Assembly: GCA_007844125.1 (NCBI GenBank)
Contig: CM017556.1
Location: 85,964,864 to 86,028,863 of the forward strand
From: Sinonovacula constricta
Lineage: Eukaryota > Mollusca > Bivalvia > Cardiida > Solecurtidae
DNA: 64,000 nt
Reading direction: 5' to 3'
The translations under genes were made by a program, and so were the position numbers. The notes below the pieces were generated by a model. That model was not told where the DNA came from. It saw nothing but the letters and a program-made list of their open reading frames with translations, and searched no databases. Of the stretch, positions 22,941-35,230 are shown one piece after another; position 1 is the stretch's first letter, and the number at the start of each line of letters is the position of its first letter.

Positions 22941-25240
22941 TGTTGAGCTGAACTATGCAGACTCGAAGCTGGTGGGTTTCATATTTATTTGCTATTTATT
23001 TGCTGAATGTTCTTGACTGCCTGTAAAATACCCTAACTGACTGCAATTTAGTCATTGAAGCGTGCTGCACAACACTATAGTTTGAATCTAATTGAATATA
23101 CGCTGCAAAGATGCGATGGCATTGAATTGCAGAAAAAGAACTAGAATTAAGTCAGAGAAAAACGGACTAAGCCTGTGTCATTACGTTGTAGTAATGGTTT
23201 GGACCTTATTCGCTTTGATAGAAGTGGCGACACAATACACCGGTCGCATTAGATAGATATAATTACGAAAGAGAAAGCTTTCTGTTAGAAAATCGCATCG
23301 TTCAGATAAATTGGAACTGGAACACTGATATTTTCATGCAACCCTAAATTCACTGCCTTGTTAAGGGGAATATGTAATTTGTCTGAAAGAAATTTCTTCG
23401 ATTAATGAAGACCCATTTTTACACTTCCTCAAATTGAAAGGTAGGAACACACTTTACTTCGACAGTGACTCTACTTTTTCAATCGGACATATCATCCCCG
23501 GTCGCTGAATATAAGACACCGTCGGCAATTGTTGATCTAGCGGGAAAAAATAATTGAACTAGAGACAATTCGCCATTTTCGGCCATAATCGGAATTTGTC
23601 TAAGGAATCTGGCCACTCAACTTGCTGTTGCAGGTGTTAGTTTAAGTAGGGGCTACAAGCCAATGCCTATAAAAGTTCTCATCACAGCTCCATCTACGTA
23701 TCATCCATATACACACATTTGCAAATGTACATTGACAACCTTTCATACGTTTAATGCCAACTGAAATCTGATTAGCTATATAACTAAGGAAAATGCCTAT
23801 GACAAATACTCAACAATTGGTAGATTTGCATATGTAAAAGTGCCCCCCCCCCTAACTAAGTAATCAATGTTCGTATACCAGTTGTTTTCAATGTAATGTA
23901 ACCAGTAGCGACGAGCCGCTCCCGCTATACGATTCTTTACCCATTTTTATATTATCTTTAGTAACTTCATTTGTTACTCATAAAGGCCTTTTACCTGCGC
24001 CACATTTCTTTTAGTGTTTAAAGTCGTCAACATTTTTTTCAGTCTGCAATAAAAGATATCAGTCAATCAAAAGGCTGGTATCTGAGGACGCTCAGGTTTG
24101 TTCCTTTTTAAAACGCTTTTCGAAACCCTTCGACAGAAATAAAAAAATATAAGTTAAGCACGTTTTTAAAAACGTGATTGTATACATTTAGAGACATGTT
24201 GTCAAATATAACAAGCCTAACAAACTAAAGCACAAAAGGTGGTTTATGAGAGCCAACCAGCGCATGACATTATATGCGGGCTATTTTCTTTTGTACTATC
24301 GGACTCTCCTATTGTCCTATAAATAATGATAAAGGTCAAGAGGGAACGGAACAAATATTCCTCCGAATAATGAGCTGAAACATTTGTCCCCCAATTATGG
24401 TGTCGGAAACTAGTGTCTGCCACGATGTCAGAAACACACACTCACGAGGCTGGAACGTATCTTTACAAAAACTACTTAAAATCCGCATCAAACACATGAA
24501 ACATCTTTTATGAAGACATTGCTTACCTTCATTTCTATGTCTTTTAGATGAAGCATTATTTTTATAGTACTTTTGGATAAATCAAACTTGTATAGCGTTC
24601 TATTTGAGAAGATTTGACAACACGTCATAAATATCTATGAATGTCGATCGATATGTCGATTGTCGTATATTGAGTATATCATGAATATATGGCTTCCTAA
24701 TTACAAACATTGTATAAGGAAAGCATTATTCATATTGCAAATCAATAGAGCACAATATTCTTAAAATGACGTTATTTTTACAAATGTCTCCTGGAGGAAG
24801 AATTCATAATCACTAAAAATTCACCAAAGTATTAAGAAAGGAAAACATATGCGATCGGAATTCCTCAGATATTTTCGTCAGTTTACATCATAAAATGATC
24901 AGCCAAGTGTCTGATTGATTATTTTTGGTACATGACTGGCTTGACGTTATTTAGAGACGGTTTTTTTTTTTACAGAAAACGTGTCATGCGAGATAACGTT
25001 TTATGTACCACAATCGATGGTAACATAGTTGAAATGTTATGTTTACAACTGCCGCAATAGCAGAACGTCCTGTTTGAATCAGAAGACAGACAGACTGTGA
25101 TGTATTACAGAAAATTACACTACAATACATGGTTATCATTACATGCACAAAATATCATAAGCAATTCACAGTTACATCACAATTACGAAATTAATGATTT
25201 TCCTGACAATGAAGGAAACAACACATATCTTTAAAAGACA

Positions 25241-26185
25241 TGGCGTTGATGTCGCTTGCTGAAAACTATTAATTGCGAAAAGAATCTTAGATCCAAGACA
25301 CAACAAGATTATGATAATGTTGACACAAATAATAGTTGATTCTGGTTAACATTGATTTTGGTGATCTTGTTTTCAAAATAAAGCTATAAAAAATTTAAAG
25401 CTATGGCATCGTTCTTTTTTTTAATCAAATGTAATTGCTTAACTATTTTCACAATTGTACATACACTGCCACACAAATTCTGTCTTGAGACATACCAGGC
25501 ATTGGACATGACTATTTATAGTAAAGAAATGACATTATCAAATGCGATGGTGATGTTATTTAAAACGGTAGTGCTCACATATGTAAACAAGTGAAGGTGT
25601 TGTATTACTATTTTAGAACAGCTACGGAAAATATTTACTTTTCTAATCAGGAAGAAAATCACCAGAGGAAATTTATTATTGAATTATTAAGCAATAGTGA
25701 TTGTTGTAGACTGTTGTAGACTCTCCATGCTTAAATTTTAGTACCACAGTCCAATGTACGTCAGAGAAAGAAACATGCAACGATGTTAATATGGTTAATA
25801 AAATAATATATATTGTGCGACGCCTCACTGCGCAAGACTCTTTGTAACATTTTGAAGTTTCGAACTATATTAAAACATGCAAAGAGTCTAATTTCAACTA
25901 AAATGCATGTATGGTACATAAGACTTTAGCAATACATCCGTGTATTACAAAATATTATGCAGAATTCCCACCCTTGTCGTCACTCACACAATTTCCCTTT
26001 TTGTTTAACCCACGATTTCATGTCCATTAAACATGAGCTGCTTTTTGTGAGAGGTTAAATATTTCAAAGAGGAGTGGGGGAGTATCTTCTTTTAAGCCAG
26101 TTCAAAAGGATCTTTTCGAATCTGTTATAGACCATTTTTCTTCGCAGTGATATCGGACAATTCTTTTGAAATCTGCGCCACGATG
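25241..26185. other. Spacer between the two large duplication copies
   Basis: About 0.95 kb without similarity to either copy that I can see. A tandem 'gactgttgta' doublet occurs near 25708-25730. No gene. Confidence 0.5.
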
Positions 26186-28502
26186 ATTTTTAAGAATATC
26201 TGCACCTACGTCAAAAGATATTTTTTTTTATGTATTGATGTTTATATAAAAAGGAGATTTTCTGGTAAAACATGACAAATATAATTGGATTGCTTAGATT
26301 AATGCTTTTTGTGCGACCATAACAATACGGAAGTCGAAAGGAAAATGATCTAATAAAATACTATGTATACTATATATAATCAAGTGTTCAGTTTATCAGC
26401 GATTGATGTGTGGAGGATAGATAAAGTTTGAACCGAATCAGAATACATTGACACTCTGATTATAGTACCATCTAACAATCATAATGTACTACACAATATA
26501 AGTATCTATATTACAATACACTCTAAATATAATATAATATAATATAAATCAAGTAATTTTATATAATATATACACATTAATCATTGCAACAGGCTTTGTT
26601 GTTTTCTTTAGATTAAAATTTGCAGAAATTTAACTACTAAATTAAACAAAACTTCCTTTAATACAAATGTTATGGCAATAAACAATGCGTAAAAATTTTC
26701 TTATAATTAATTATAAATTATTTTTTATAAAATTATATGTTAATTATAAAATACAATATTTTCTTCATTCAAATGTAGAACGTTTTACACAACGAAAATA
26801 TATATTCTCCAGATCGGCTAATTTTGATGCTTAAAATTATAGAACTGGATGCAGAAAACTGACATCACCATCAATGTTATGAACGTGGTGGTTATACTTC
26901 CCTGACGAATAGCTTTGTAAAACCACAAACTCACCGGTTGCCTTTCAGACCTCAACTCGCGAACTTGTATTGTTACAAATTTTAATAAATTGTTTGTTTG
27001 GTTTGTCACCCCAGCAAAAAAGCAAAAAACAGTTTTCTGGTGACGGTGACTTCTTGAAACGTATAAATTGCTGCCATTGTGTATATTATGACCTAAATAC
27101 ATGGCCCGTTGTTGTAACCGATCACATCTTTGGGATTGTTGTTTACCTGTCCTTGGTTGCAGTAACGATGCACTATCTGAGTACAAACGATGTCCCCGGG
27201 ATATATGATATTTCAGACGCGTTTTTCTCGATGACGACGCAAGCCACAGCGAGACATTTTATTCATTTCGCCCACACTTTCCAGCTATATAAGAGTTTAC
27301 ATGCTACAAATGTAGACATAATATTCACTTATTATGTCTTAACGGAACACAAAGGACTTCTAAAATAAGATCTTTTCAAATGCGTCGGAAATAAGGTTGT
27401 CATGGTTTATGGCAGTTGTTTTTACTAATTTGTTGTTCATATTTTATAAGCACGGTATTCAGTATGCTTATTCTAACGGGTTTTAAAGATATAACTTTGT
27501 TAAAAAACATAATTGTAAGAAATGGTAAGTTAAATAGCTTTTTGTTTTTTGAAGTCAAGATAAGTCTTTTACTCAAGATACTACACCTTAATAATATATT
27601 AGAAGGAAGTTTCTTTTATCCTTTAATCAATTACCTAACTTTATTTTCGGTCAAACCAATTTGTACTATACTTTCATTGTTATCATCATCATTAATAACC
27701 TTTTTATCACCGTAATTACCGATTTCTTAATACGCACCAATGTACATGAAATTATCGAATTTACGTGTATCTTTGGTTACGTGTTTAAAGAAACTGCAAA
27801 AATTTAATTATTTAATAATAATGAATTTTAACACATTTGAACGATTTTGGTTGTTATTATTTTAATGAATTTTGTGTTTCTTTCGTTTAACACGTTTAAT
27901 AAAAACTAGAAATGTTTGCTTCTTTGTAGTTATTGCCTACGTTCTTTGCAATTCGTATTTATTTGACAATCAGATCTTTCGATCAACTGAACCTTCGTCA
28001 TCACATAATAAGTTGCTATTTATACTTTTTATGTGTATGTGTGACAAAGGAAGAGAAATGGCGGCCGTTTTCCTTTAAACTAGCAAAATACATGCTTGTA
28101 TTTTGGAACTTACAACAGAGTGTCCTTTTCTCTTACTTTGCAAGGTGTCTTCAAACTGTTGAAGGTGACCTTTCGGCACTTGCTTTTGAAAAGCTACTTA
28201 CACAATAGCAAAGCGGTTGTATTGATTGCAATTATTCTTATGGCAGAAATAGGAGAGAAAGTACTTACCAAAATTTGCTTTTGTAGAGCAAATCATTATG
28301 CAGTCAGACGATGGTATGACTGCAGTATAGTCTGCTTAGAAATGCAATTGGGCGAAATTTACTTACGGTGAAATGCATTTTTACATCAAACAAGCGTTAA
28401 TGTTCCCATTTATTCATTGATAATCGTAAATTACACATTTTAAAGAAAACATTATAGTTCCATTGTAGTTATTGATATTCTATTTAAACATAGAATACGG
28501 AA

Positions 28503-28692
28503 ATATGACAAAATCCTATGAACATGGCTACATATACCGATAAAAGGCACTGGACAAAGGTATGCACGTGCAAGGCAAATGTAAATGTAAGAACAAATCT
28601 GTGATGAGATATTAAACAAAAGTTACTGCCTTGGTACGTTTAGTCGGCAAAAGGGCCGATTAGATTGCATTAACTGGTTTTACAGAAGCTAG
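28503..28692 (+). repeat. Dispersed repeat R1, truncated and decayed
   Basis: Starts 'atatgacaaaatcctatgaa', keeps 'aagaacaaatctgtgatgag' and the stem 'gtcggcaaaagggccga', and ends after 'actggttttacaga'. A deletion removes the middle and breaks the reading frame. Absent from the matching place in copy 1 of the duplication. Confidence 0.75.
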
Positions 28693-29435
28693 AAAGTTTT
28701 TAATGAGATATTAATACAAAATAAAGTAATAACGCACTTTTTTTATTCAATTGTCAACATAAATATTCTGCTAAAAGGAAAGTGTTCTTGAGGTTTTCAT
28801 GTGTTAATTATTTAACGGTTTGTATTGTAATTATCCTTGAAAACCCATAGCTAATTTGAAGTTATCGAACTACGACTAAGAAATAAGTGCGGTAAATGTA
28901 ATATAAATTAGAAAACATTGTTTTATAATCACACAATTATCAGATATAGTTAGTGAATAATAGGTAATTAATATCAGTATGTATTTTCATTTTATTTAGT
29001 ATTTATTAATTATGTTTCATAGTCAAATGATGAAATGATTATGTACATAATTAATGCATGAATGACGTTCTGTTGAGGGAATAAGACATATTTATATGGC
29101 TGATCTGGACGCTTAAAATCATTACAATTATCAGATTATATGCTGGAAGAAATATTTTATCAACATGGCAGTGGAATGTTATATGGCAGGTTTAAATTAC
29201 GTTCATATTGTATTTTATTTTGTTATGTCATAGTAATTCATGTAGAATGTTAACATTTTTTCAGTCTATTTAATTTGAATATTTTCTTAAATCTCTAATA
29301 GAAATATCAGTTCTTGAAAAATGAAATATTCGAAGTAGTGAGAAAGATGTTCATAATTTCGTCAAAGTTATATTAAACTTGTTCATTTGTTCACGCTTTG
29401 TTCACGCTTTTTCATTTGGCTTGCATGTGAATACC

Positions 29436-29660
29436 ATGTCAAATTTCCTAATTCATACCTATATTTGGTCATATCTGTTCTCCTTGAATCAACTGATATA
29501 TATATGTATATATCAGTTGATTCAAGGAGAACAGATATAACCAAATATAGGTATGAATTAGGAAATTTGACATATAAATTGATATGTATATATATATACA
29601 TATCAATTTATATGTCAAATTTCCTAATTCATACCTATATTTGGTTATATCTGTTCTCCT
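29436..29660. repeat. Nested palindrome: one ~49-bp unit in +, -, + order
   Basis: The unit atgtcaaatttcctaattca... to ...tgttctcct occurs at about 29436-29484 (+), 29525-29573 (-) and 29612-29660 (+). The first pair makes a ~138-bp near-perfect palindrome centred on an AT stretch at ~29505; the second makes a perfect 136-bp palindrome (29525-29660) centred at 29592/29593. Both centres and the right flank are alternating TA. Copies are almost identical, so the structure is recent. Open frames on both strands here share the same peptide because of the symmetry and are not genes. Confidence 0.95.
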
Positions 29661-31805
29661 ATCAATATATATATATATATATATAATATTGATTTTAGGC
29701 AGTTATGGCAATAATTTAAGGAATTTAAAAGGAATGTTTGTTAAGCTGTATATAAACCAGACCATTTAATAAGCCAATTTAGATGCAAAAAGCGCCACCA
29801 TTATGATCAGAAAGCCCTGGAGTCAGCTTTTATTGAACTATACGACCTTTAAAACACCCCTTCAACTCCTATGCCGATGAAAGCTATGCAGAATCGAACC
29901 TGATGGCATTTTTATATTATTTGCTGAATGTCTATGATATCCTGTATCTAAATGGCTGCCTTTTAGCCATTACAGCTTGGTGCAGACGGGGAAACGTGCA
30001 CAGACAGCTACACAGTATAAATCTAATTTAATCTAATTACTGTATAGATGCGATTACATTGGATCGTAGAAAAAGACACGGGTTTAAGTTAGAGCAATAT
30101 GGCCAAGGCTATGTCATAACGTTGTGGTAATGGTTTAGACTTTATTCGTTTTGACAGAAGTGGCGGACATTATAACCGCTTCGTATTCGATAGATACAAT
30201 TACGAGGGAGAAAGCTTCTTGTTAGAAATCGCATCGTTGAAATAAATTGGAACTGGAACACTGGTATTTTCATGAAACCCTCAATTCACTGCCTTTTTCA
30301 ACGTGAATATGTAATTTGTCTGAAGAAATGTCTTCAATTAGCAAAGATCAAATAACAGCACTTAGTAGAATTGCAAGGCAGGAAAACAATTTTCTTAGAC
30401 AGCGACATCAATTCTCCCATTGAAGATGTCATACCCGGACGCTGAATATCAGACACCGTCGCAACAATTTGATCTAGCGGAAAACAACTGAAACAAAGAG
30501 AATGTGGCATTTTCGACAATCTGTCTATGGAATTTGATCAAACAGCTTCTTTTAAAGGTGTTACTGTAAGCAGCGGCTCATGCCAACTCCAAGAAAAGTC
30601 CTCGTCACAGCTTCATCCAAGGCCTCGCTCCTAGTGTTCCTGGGTTTTATTTACAATCGAGACATTAATCTATACACAGTAGACATGAAACATAAAAACA
30701 TGCCCATGTCAATTTATATGTACAGAGTTACACAAGTTTGAAAACAGCGTTTAAGTTGCTAATGCGCCTCTTGTGTTAATCCATCAAGTAAAAACCGGTA
30801 TATACAGACTATTCTTTTGTCCTTATTATCCTATAAATAATTAAAAAGGTAGGTCGTGAGGGAACAGAACCAGTATTTCTCAGGCAAATGTGCTGAAACA
30901 TTTGTCCTCCATTTAGGGTGTCGGAAACTATTGTCTGCCAAGATGTTAGAAACACATCTCTGGGTTGGTACATGTCTTTACAAAAACTAAGTAAAAGTAA
31001 AATCCTGCAGCAAGCAAAATAAAACATGATTAGTGGAGATTTTGTTTATCTGCATTTCTATGACATTGAGACTAAGCATTAATTGTATAGCATTATTTAA
31101 TATATACGGCATTTCCGTTCGATAGCGTTTTATTTGAGAAGGTTTCGCAACACGTCATGATCAGCTATGATTGTCGGTCGATTGTCGGATTGTTGATTTT
31201 CACCGACATGTATCAAGCAACATTCTAACAAACATCTATACTTTCCTAGTTACTAGCATTGTGTTAGGAAATCATTATTCATATTGTTGATCAATGTCCT
31301 AAAAATGACAACACGTATTTTCATCAAGGTTTCCGTGAGAGATGATAATGGCATACTAAAGAAGTCACCAAAGTATTCAGGAAACAAACAACATGTGTGA
31401 TCGGAATTCCTCAGGTATTTGCGATAGGTTACATCATGCAATCATCAGCCAATAGTATTGATGAACTTTGATTCATTGTTGTGTTTCATGAATGTGTTGT
31501 TATTTATAGAGGTTGTTGACAGAAAGGTATATCGACGAGATACCATTATTATATGATGGAGTACGAATACACTGTGGGAACTAATCAAATGTTACATTGT
31601 TGTTACCGAATGTTATTACAACACACCTGCCGCTTTAGCAAAACATCAGAATACAGACACATTGTGACATATTACATAAAATTACACTTCAGTATAATGT
31701 TTCTCATAAAATAGAAACTACGAACCATAACAATTCACGATTCCATCACAGTTACAATATTAAAGGCATTGTTAACAATTCAAGGAAACAAGAAATATCT
31801 ATTTC

Positions 31806-32714
31806 TGTAACTAATATTAATGGGCTCAACTCATACAATTTATTGATCTTTTTTAATCGGTAAAATACGAGACACCAAAAAATTACGATTTTTTACTACT
31901 AATATTTTACATTGTTTCTTATTTTCACAGGTTTTTATTTTTTATTCAGTATAAATCTCTTTCATTTTAAAACAGTTTCATCGTGTTTTTGTTAATAACA
32001 GTTAACAGCTTTACGATTTAACAGACAGATCTACTCACGTTGCAACACAAAATAAGTGTTCATACATTCGTGTACGTACAAGAGATTTGATATATTCTGC
32101 AGCACATCTTTTACTTCTGAATCACTCTTTAGCGTAGTTTCACTACCAAACATTGCGAACATTGTGTTTTGTGGTAATTTACATGGATTAAAGTTATGAT
32201 AATCTAAAAAAAAAAAATCAAGAGATGTTGTATTCGATATACAAACATAATTCTCTGAGAACAGTTTTGGATTGTTTTATTACTTTAATAAGAACTACCA
32301 ATTTGAAAAGATTAATAGGTACAATACGGTATAATTATGTTGTTGTCTGGAATTTCTTCCAATGACAGTCGCTTCGCTTTTCATTCCTGTTGAACTTTTG
32401 TCGGTAGTTGAAAGTGTGACAAAAGTTTGTTAAGACAAAAAGTACACTATTGGATCATTGAACGGTCGCCCTATATTTGTAGGTTGTTCTGAAAATGCCT
32501 ATGGGATGACGTCATATCTTTAAGAAGCGAGTGTATTTTTAAAGGAAAATTGTCTTCAGCAGTAAAGTAGCACATTGTCTCATTTATGTTTTAGTGTGTT
32601 ATAACGCCTTCCAAAACCACCACCACATGTCAACTCCATCACCATTCGATATAGGAATATCGACTCCCTGGTATTACTTTAAATTAGGTCGAACAAAGTG
32701 ACAAAATCGTCAAC
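31806..32714. other. No gene; CRE-like motif near 32510
   Basis: AT-rich, without shared repeats. A TGACGTCA site lies at about 32507-32514, some 200 bp upstream of the candidate exon below; no other promoter signal is evident. Confidence 0.4.
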
Positions 32715-32963
32715 ATGACATACAGTTACAGCGATAAGTTTCATTCAAATAACACTTTCATAGAGGCGATTGTTCCCTCGTCGACATTTTTCAATGACGC
32801 ATGTAACAAAATCAAATCTTTTAAGGACACTTTCACTAACTTGAGGAACAACAAGAGCAGGAGGACAGGCGTCTTTAAAATTGTTATGAATCCTTCAGAA
32901 ACGCAGGTTACAGTTTATAAAAAAATAATTCCATTCATTACGTTCTTGTCTTTTAGATTGTGA
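32715..32963 (+). CDS. Candidate small ORF or first exon, unknown product
   Basis: The 82-codon frame starts in a favourable context (caacATGaca) and has mixed composition: serine/threonine-rich N-terminus (MTYSYSDKFHSNN), a basic stretch (NLRNNKSRR), and a hydrophobic C-terminus (IIPFITFLSF). A donor-like CAG|GTTACA falls at about 32907/32908, so the coding part may end there as a ~64-codon first exon. No domain, signal peptide or homologue is recognised. A chance open frame remains more likely than not. Confidence 0.22.
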   Translation: MTYSYSDKFHSNNTFIEAIVPSSTFFNDACNKIKSFKDTFTNLRNNKSRRTGVFKIVMNPSETQVTVYKKIIPFITFLSFRL

Positions 32964-33403
32964 TTAACTGTTGGTTCTTAATGGCATGCATTTTTTTTAA
33001 TAATTAAAGTTAAACTGAATAATTGGATACAACATGCATTAGTTTTTACTGATTGCACAAATGCTAGTTAGGATTATGTATAACTAAATGAGGGAACGAT
33101 ATTAATGTAAATCAAATAAGTAATTTATATTGATATTGGAGTACCTTGTACTCATGCGCATGTGTAGTAATGAATAGTGTTTGGTGTTTAATACCTTGTA
33201 TATTGTAATTAATTGCCTTTGTTTCAATATTACCCTAAGTAAGAATAATTAAATATGATGACTCAATTATAGATATAGGAAAATTAACTGGGTGCAAGTC
33301 ATTTCTGCGCGTATCATTAATACTCATCAGGGCAGTTTTACAGAATAGCATTTAGACAAGGGTATTATACTAATTTATAAGCATGCATCTTCCCATCTAC
33401 CTC

Positions 33404-33406
33404 CTT

Positions 33407-33477
<71 letters not shown>

Positions 33478-33530
33478 GCCTCTGTGTGTCTGTCTGTCTC
33501 TCTCTGTCTGTCTCTCTGTCTGTCTGCCTC

Positions 33531-33598
<68 letters not shown>
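33404..33598. repeat. Compound (C)n(TC)n(TGTC)n(TC)n microsatellite
   Basis: A C run gives way to TC units (33416-33473), then TGTC/TCTG units (about 33474-33562), then TC units again to 33598. It generates SLSLSL and RERERE pseudo-peptides in several frames. Confidence 0.95.
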
Positions 33599-33601
<3 letters not shown>

Positions 33602-33773
33602 ATAAATACTTCAACGCGTTCACCAAACTAATCAGACAAAGTCAAGCTATTCTCTCTATGACATATCTTCTTTTACACAACAATCCAACATTTCATATGG
33701 AATAACAGAATTACACGATGATTCTGGGACAAAATTTTCCTATTTCAGCATAATAGCGCGACATCTCTTCCAT

Positions 33774-33935
33774 GTCCTTTAAGCAAGTTTACCTCTCTAT
33801 CATTTTGTTTCAAGCAAACATGTAAATATCTCAACTATAGTCAACATTATATATTCTATTCAATATTATATTCTGCATTTAAAGCAATTATGGAAATTTT
33901 GGAATAATTTTCTGTTCCAGGGGGGACGATTTTTC
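33774..33935 (+). repeat. Block P, copy 1
   Basis: Shares with 38216-38362 and 42972-43130 an ordered set of motifs: 'catgtccttt', 'attcaatatta' or similar, 'gcaattatggaaattttgga', 'ataatttt' and 'gttccag'. The motif order and the ~150-bp length are kept in all three copies. No conserved frame is apparent. Confidence 0.6.
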
Positions 33936-34689
33936 ATATTTAGACATCCGCATATTGTATGTGATTTAAAACCTTAAAAATGAATTATTTAGTATTAACC
34001 GTCTACGCGCAATATAGACAAGGGCGTGTGCAAGCAGGATCTGCAATATTTCTTCTGTTCATCAATAAATTATCTATTCAATCCTGTTTGAAATTCTTGG
34101 TAAATACATTCCTCTTGTAACAAGAGACATCTGTTTAACATGCATTGCAATGATTGTGCGTTTCACCACTCCAAAACTTATTATTGTTCATCAACATTTG
34201 AAACACTTTTGAAGTCAGGATCACAATCAAGATCTATTAGCAGTGGTACCTCGTAGAGTGGGGAATACCAGTAGTGAGTATGTGCTATTGGCCTAATTGT
34301 TATCAAAAATAATTCTAAAAAAACAACAACATAGCTTTTCGGGGTATCCTTCGGTAATCCGTGAATTGCCGAGACATTCTTGCTACTGCTGTGGCATTAA
34401 TGAAAGATCTCAAGACTTAGTGTTGTAGTATCGCAGTTGTGAGGCGAGAGTGAACAACATTACTTAGTCATAATGAGCCTGTCCTGCAGTGTGTACAAGT
34501 TATCGTACGCTGTCTCTTCCAACTGTCACTTCAAGTTCCCTAATCGACAAAAATCAGATGATATTTGTGGGTTTTTTTTTTGTGTATTTGTGCTAGTATT
34601 GGGATTATAAAGGTAACTCCCACCTTGCGACTATGTATTTAATTTCTATTTATCTTTTTCTAAGGCACAAAGAGATCCATTTCTGGTAA

Positions 34690-34850
34690 TCCACTGGGAA
34701 TTGGTGATTCTGTCGTTACTGTTCTATTATCGTGGAGGGGAGCCAGATGTACATTGTATTATAGCGACTCAAGACTTAGACTTGGCCAGACAAAATACCG
34801 AAAATGGCTGCCACTATAATCCAATAAGCCACTGCAACTATCACTTATTT
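34690..34850 (+). repeat. Block Q, copy 1
   Basis: Contains 'gcgactcaagacttag', 'gacaaaat' and 'atggctgccactataatcc', comparable with 39480, 49420 and 59305. Lies about 0.9 kb downstream of block P copy 1. Confidence 0.5.
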
Positions 34851-35089
34851 TGCACTTATTTTTCACATAATAAGTGAATGACTTTCTCAATGCACTTTTC
34901 TAAAACAATTAAACATTTTTTATGTTCCATTAGTTAATTTATGTCCAGTTCAGGTCCCGATATGAGGTTTAAATTCATCTTCCTGAATCTTCGTCTCAAT
35001 ATCCCAATTATTTGGTTGTAGATGTTAATTTAAGAGATAAAGCCCTCCTGCGATTGATTTTATCTTTCCCGAAGAGTTTCTTTGGGAAG

Positions 35090-35230
35090 TCTGACGGGAA
35101 TGTTAAAATTATCTTGACAGACTTTGTGCTACGAAGACACCAATGCATTAAGGTGACCCAAGACATGGTGTGGCTATATGCGAGAAGTTGCTGCCACCTA
35201 AATTGCATTAGCTACTGTAACGAGACACTA
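35090..35230 (+). repeat. Block Q, second nearby copy
   Basis: Has 'gacccaagacatggtgtgg', 'gttgctgccacctaaattgc' and 'attagctactg', matching the motif order of the other Q blocks. The 113-codon frame at 35012-35353 overlaps it but is not seen in other Q copies. Confidence 0.4.

Larger units (their letters stand above)
18610..25240 (+). repeat. Ancient tandem segmental duplication, copy 1
   Basis: This segment aligns collinearly with 26186-31805. Paired stretches by eye are 18660-18960/26205-26520, 19470-19780/26745-27095, 19905-20290/27975-28370, 20928-21590/28710-29320, 22205-22335 plus 22945-23700/29735-30650, 24270-24480/30795-31000, 24510-24930/31040-31460 and 25030-25235/31600-31800. 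Within them roughly three bases in four match, with many small indels. No open frame is conserved across both copies: in the best-matching 24360-24470 stretch most differences would change the amino acid, so it does not look coding in that frame. Possible roles are duplicated regulatory or transcribed non-coding DNA. Confidence 0.85.
26186..31805 (+). repeat. Ancient tandem segmental duplication, copy 2
   Basis: Direct-orientation partner of 18610-25240, with the collinear blocks listed there. It differs by a ~740-bp extra stretch near 27140-27880, an R1 copy at 28503 and a palindrome at 29436, and lacks copy 1's MITE and R1 pair. The overlapping open frames on opposite strands at 26818-27368 lie partly in the extra stretch. 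They are not shared with copy 1 and have no recognisable domain. Confidence 0.85.

Noticed and set aside
24159..24176. 18-bp perfect palindrome CACGTTTTTAAAAACGTG
   Set aside because: Isolated, AT-rich, not repeated elsewhere in the window; could be chance.
26818..27368. 122- and 132-codon frames on opposite strands
   Set aside because: They overlap each other antisense, are not conserved in copy 1 of the duplication, and are within chance length for this composition.
29383..29769. Three open frames on both strands sharing the same peptide
   Set aside because: The palindrome makes both strands read alike; no independent coding signal.
24244..31027. Minus-strand frames at 24244-24441 and 30809-31027 as paralogous genes
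   Set aside because: They lie in homologous DNA but in different phases, so the resemblance is at DNA level only.
33375..33705. Three overlapping frames on both strands with SL, CLS and RE repeats
   Set aside because: All derive from the compound TC/TGTC microsatellite.
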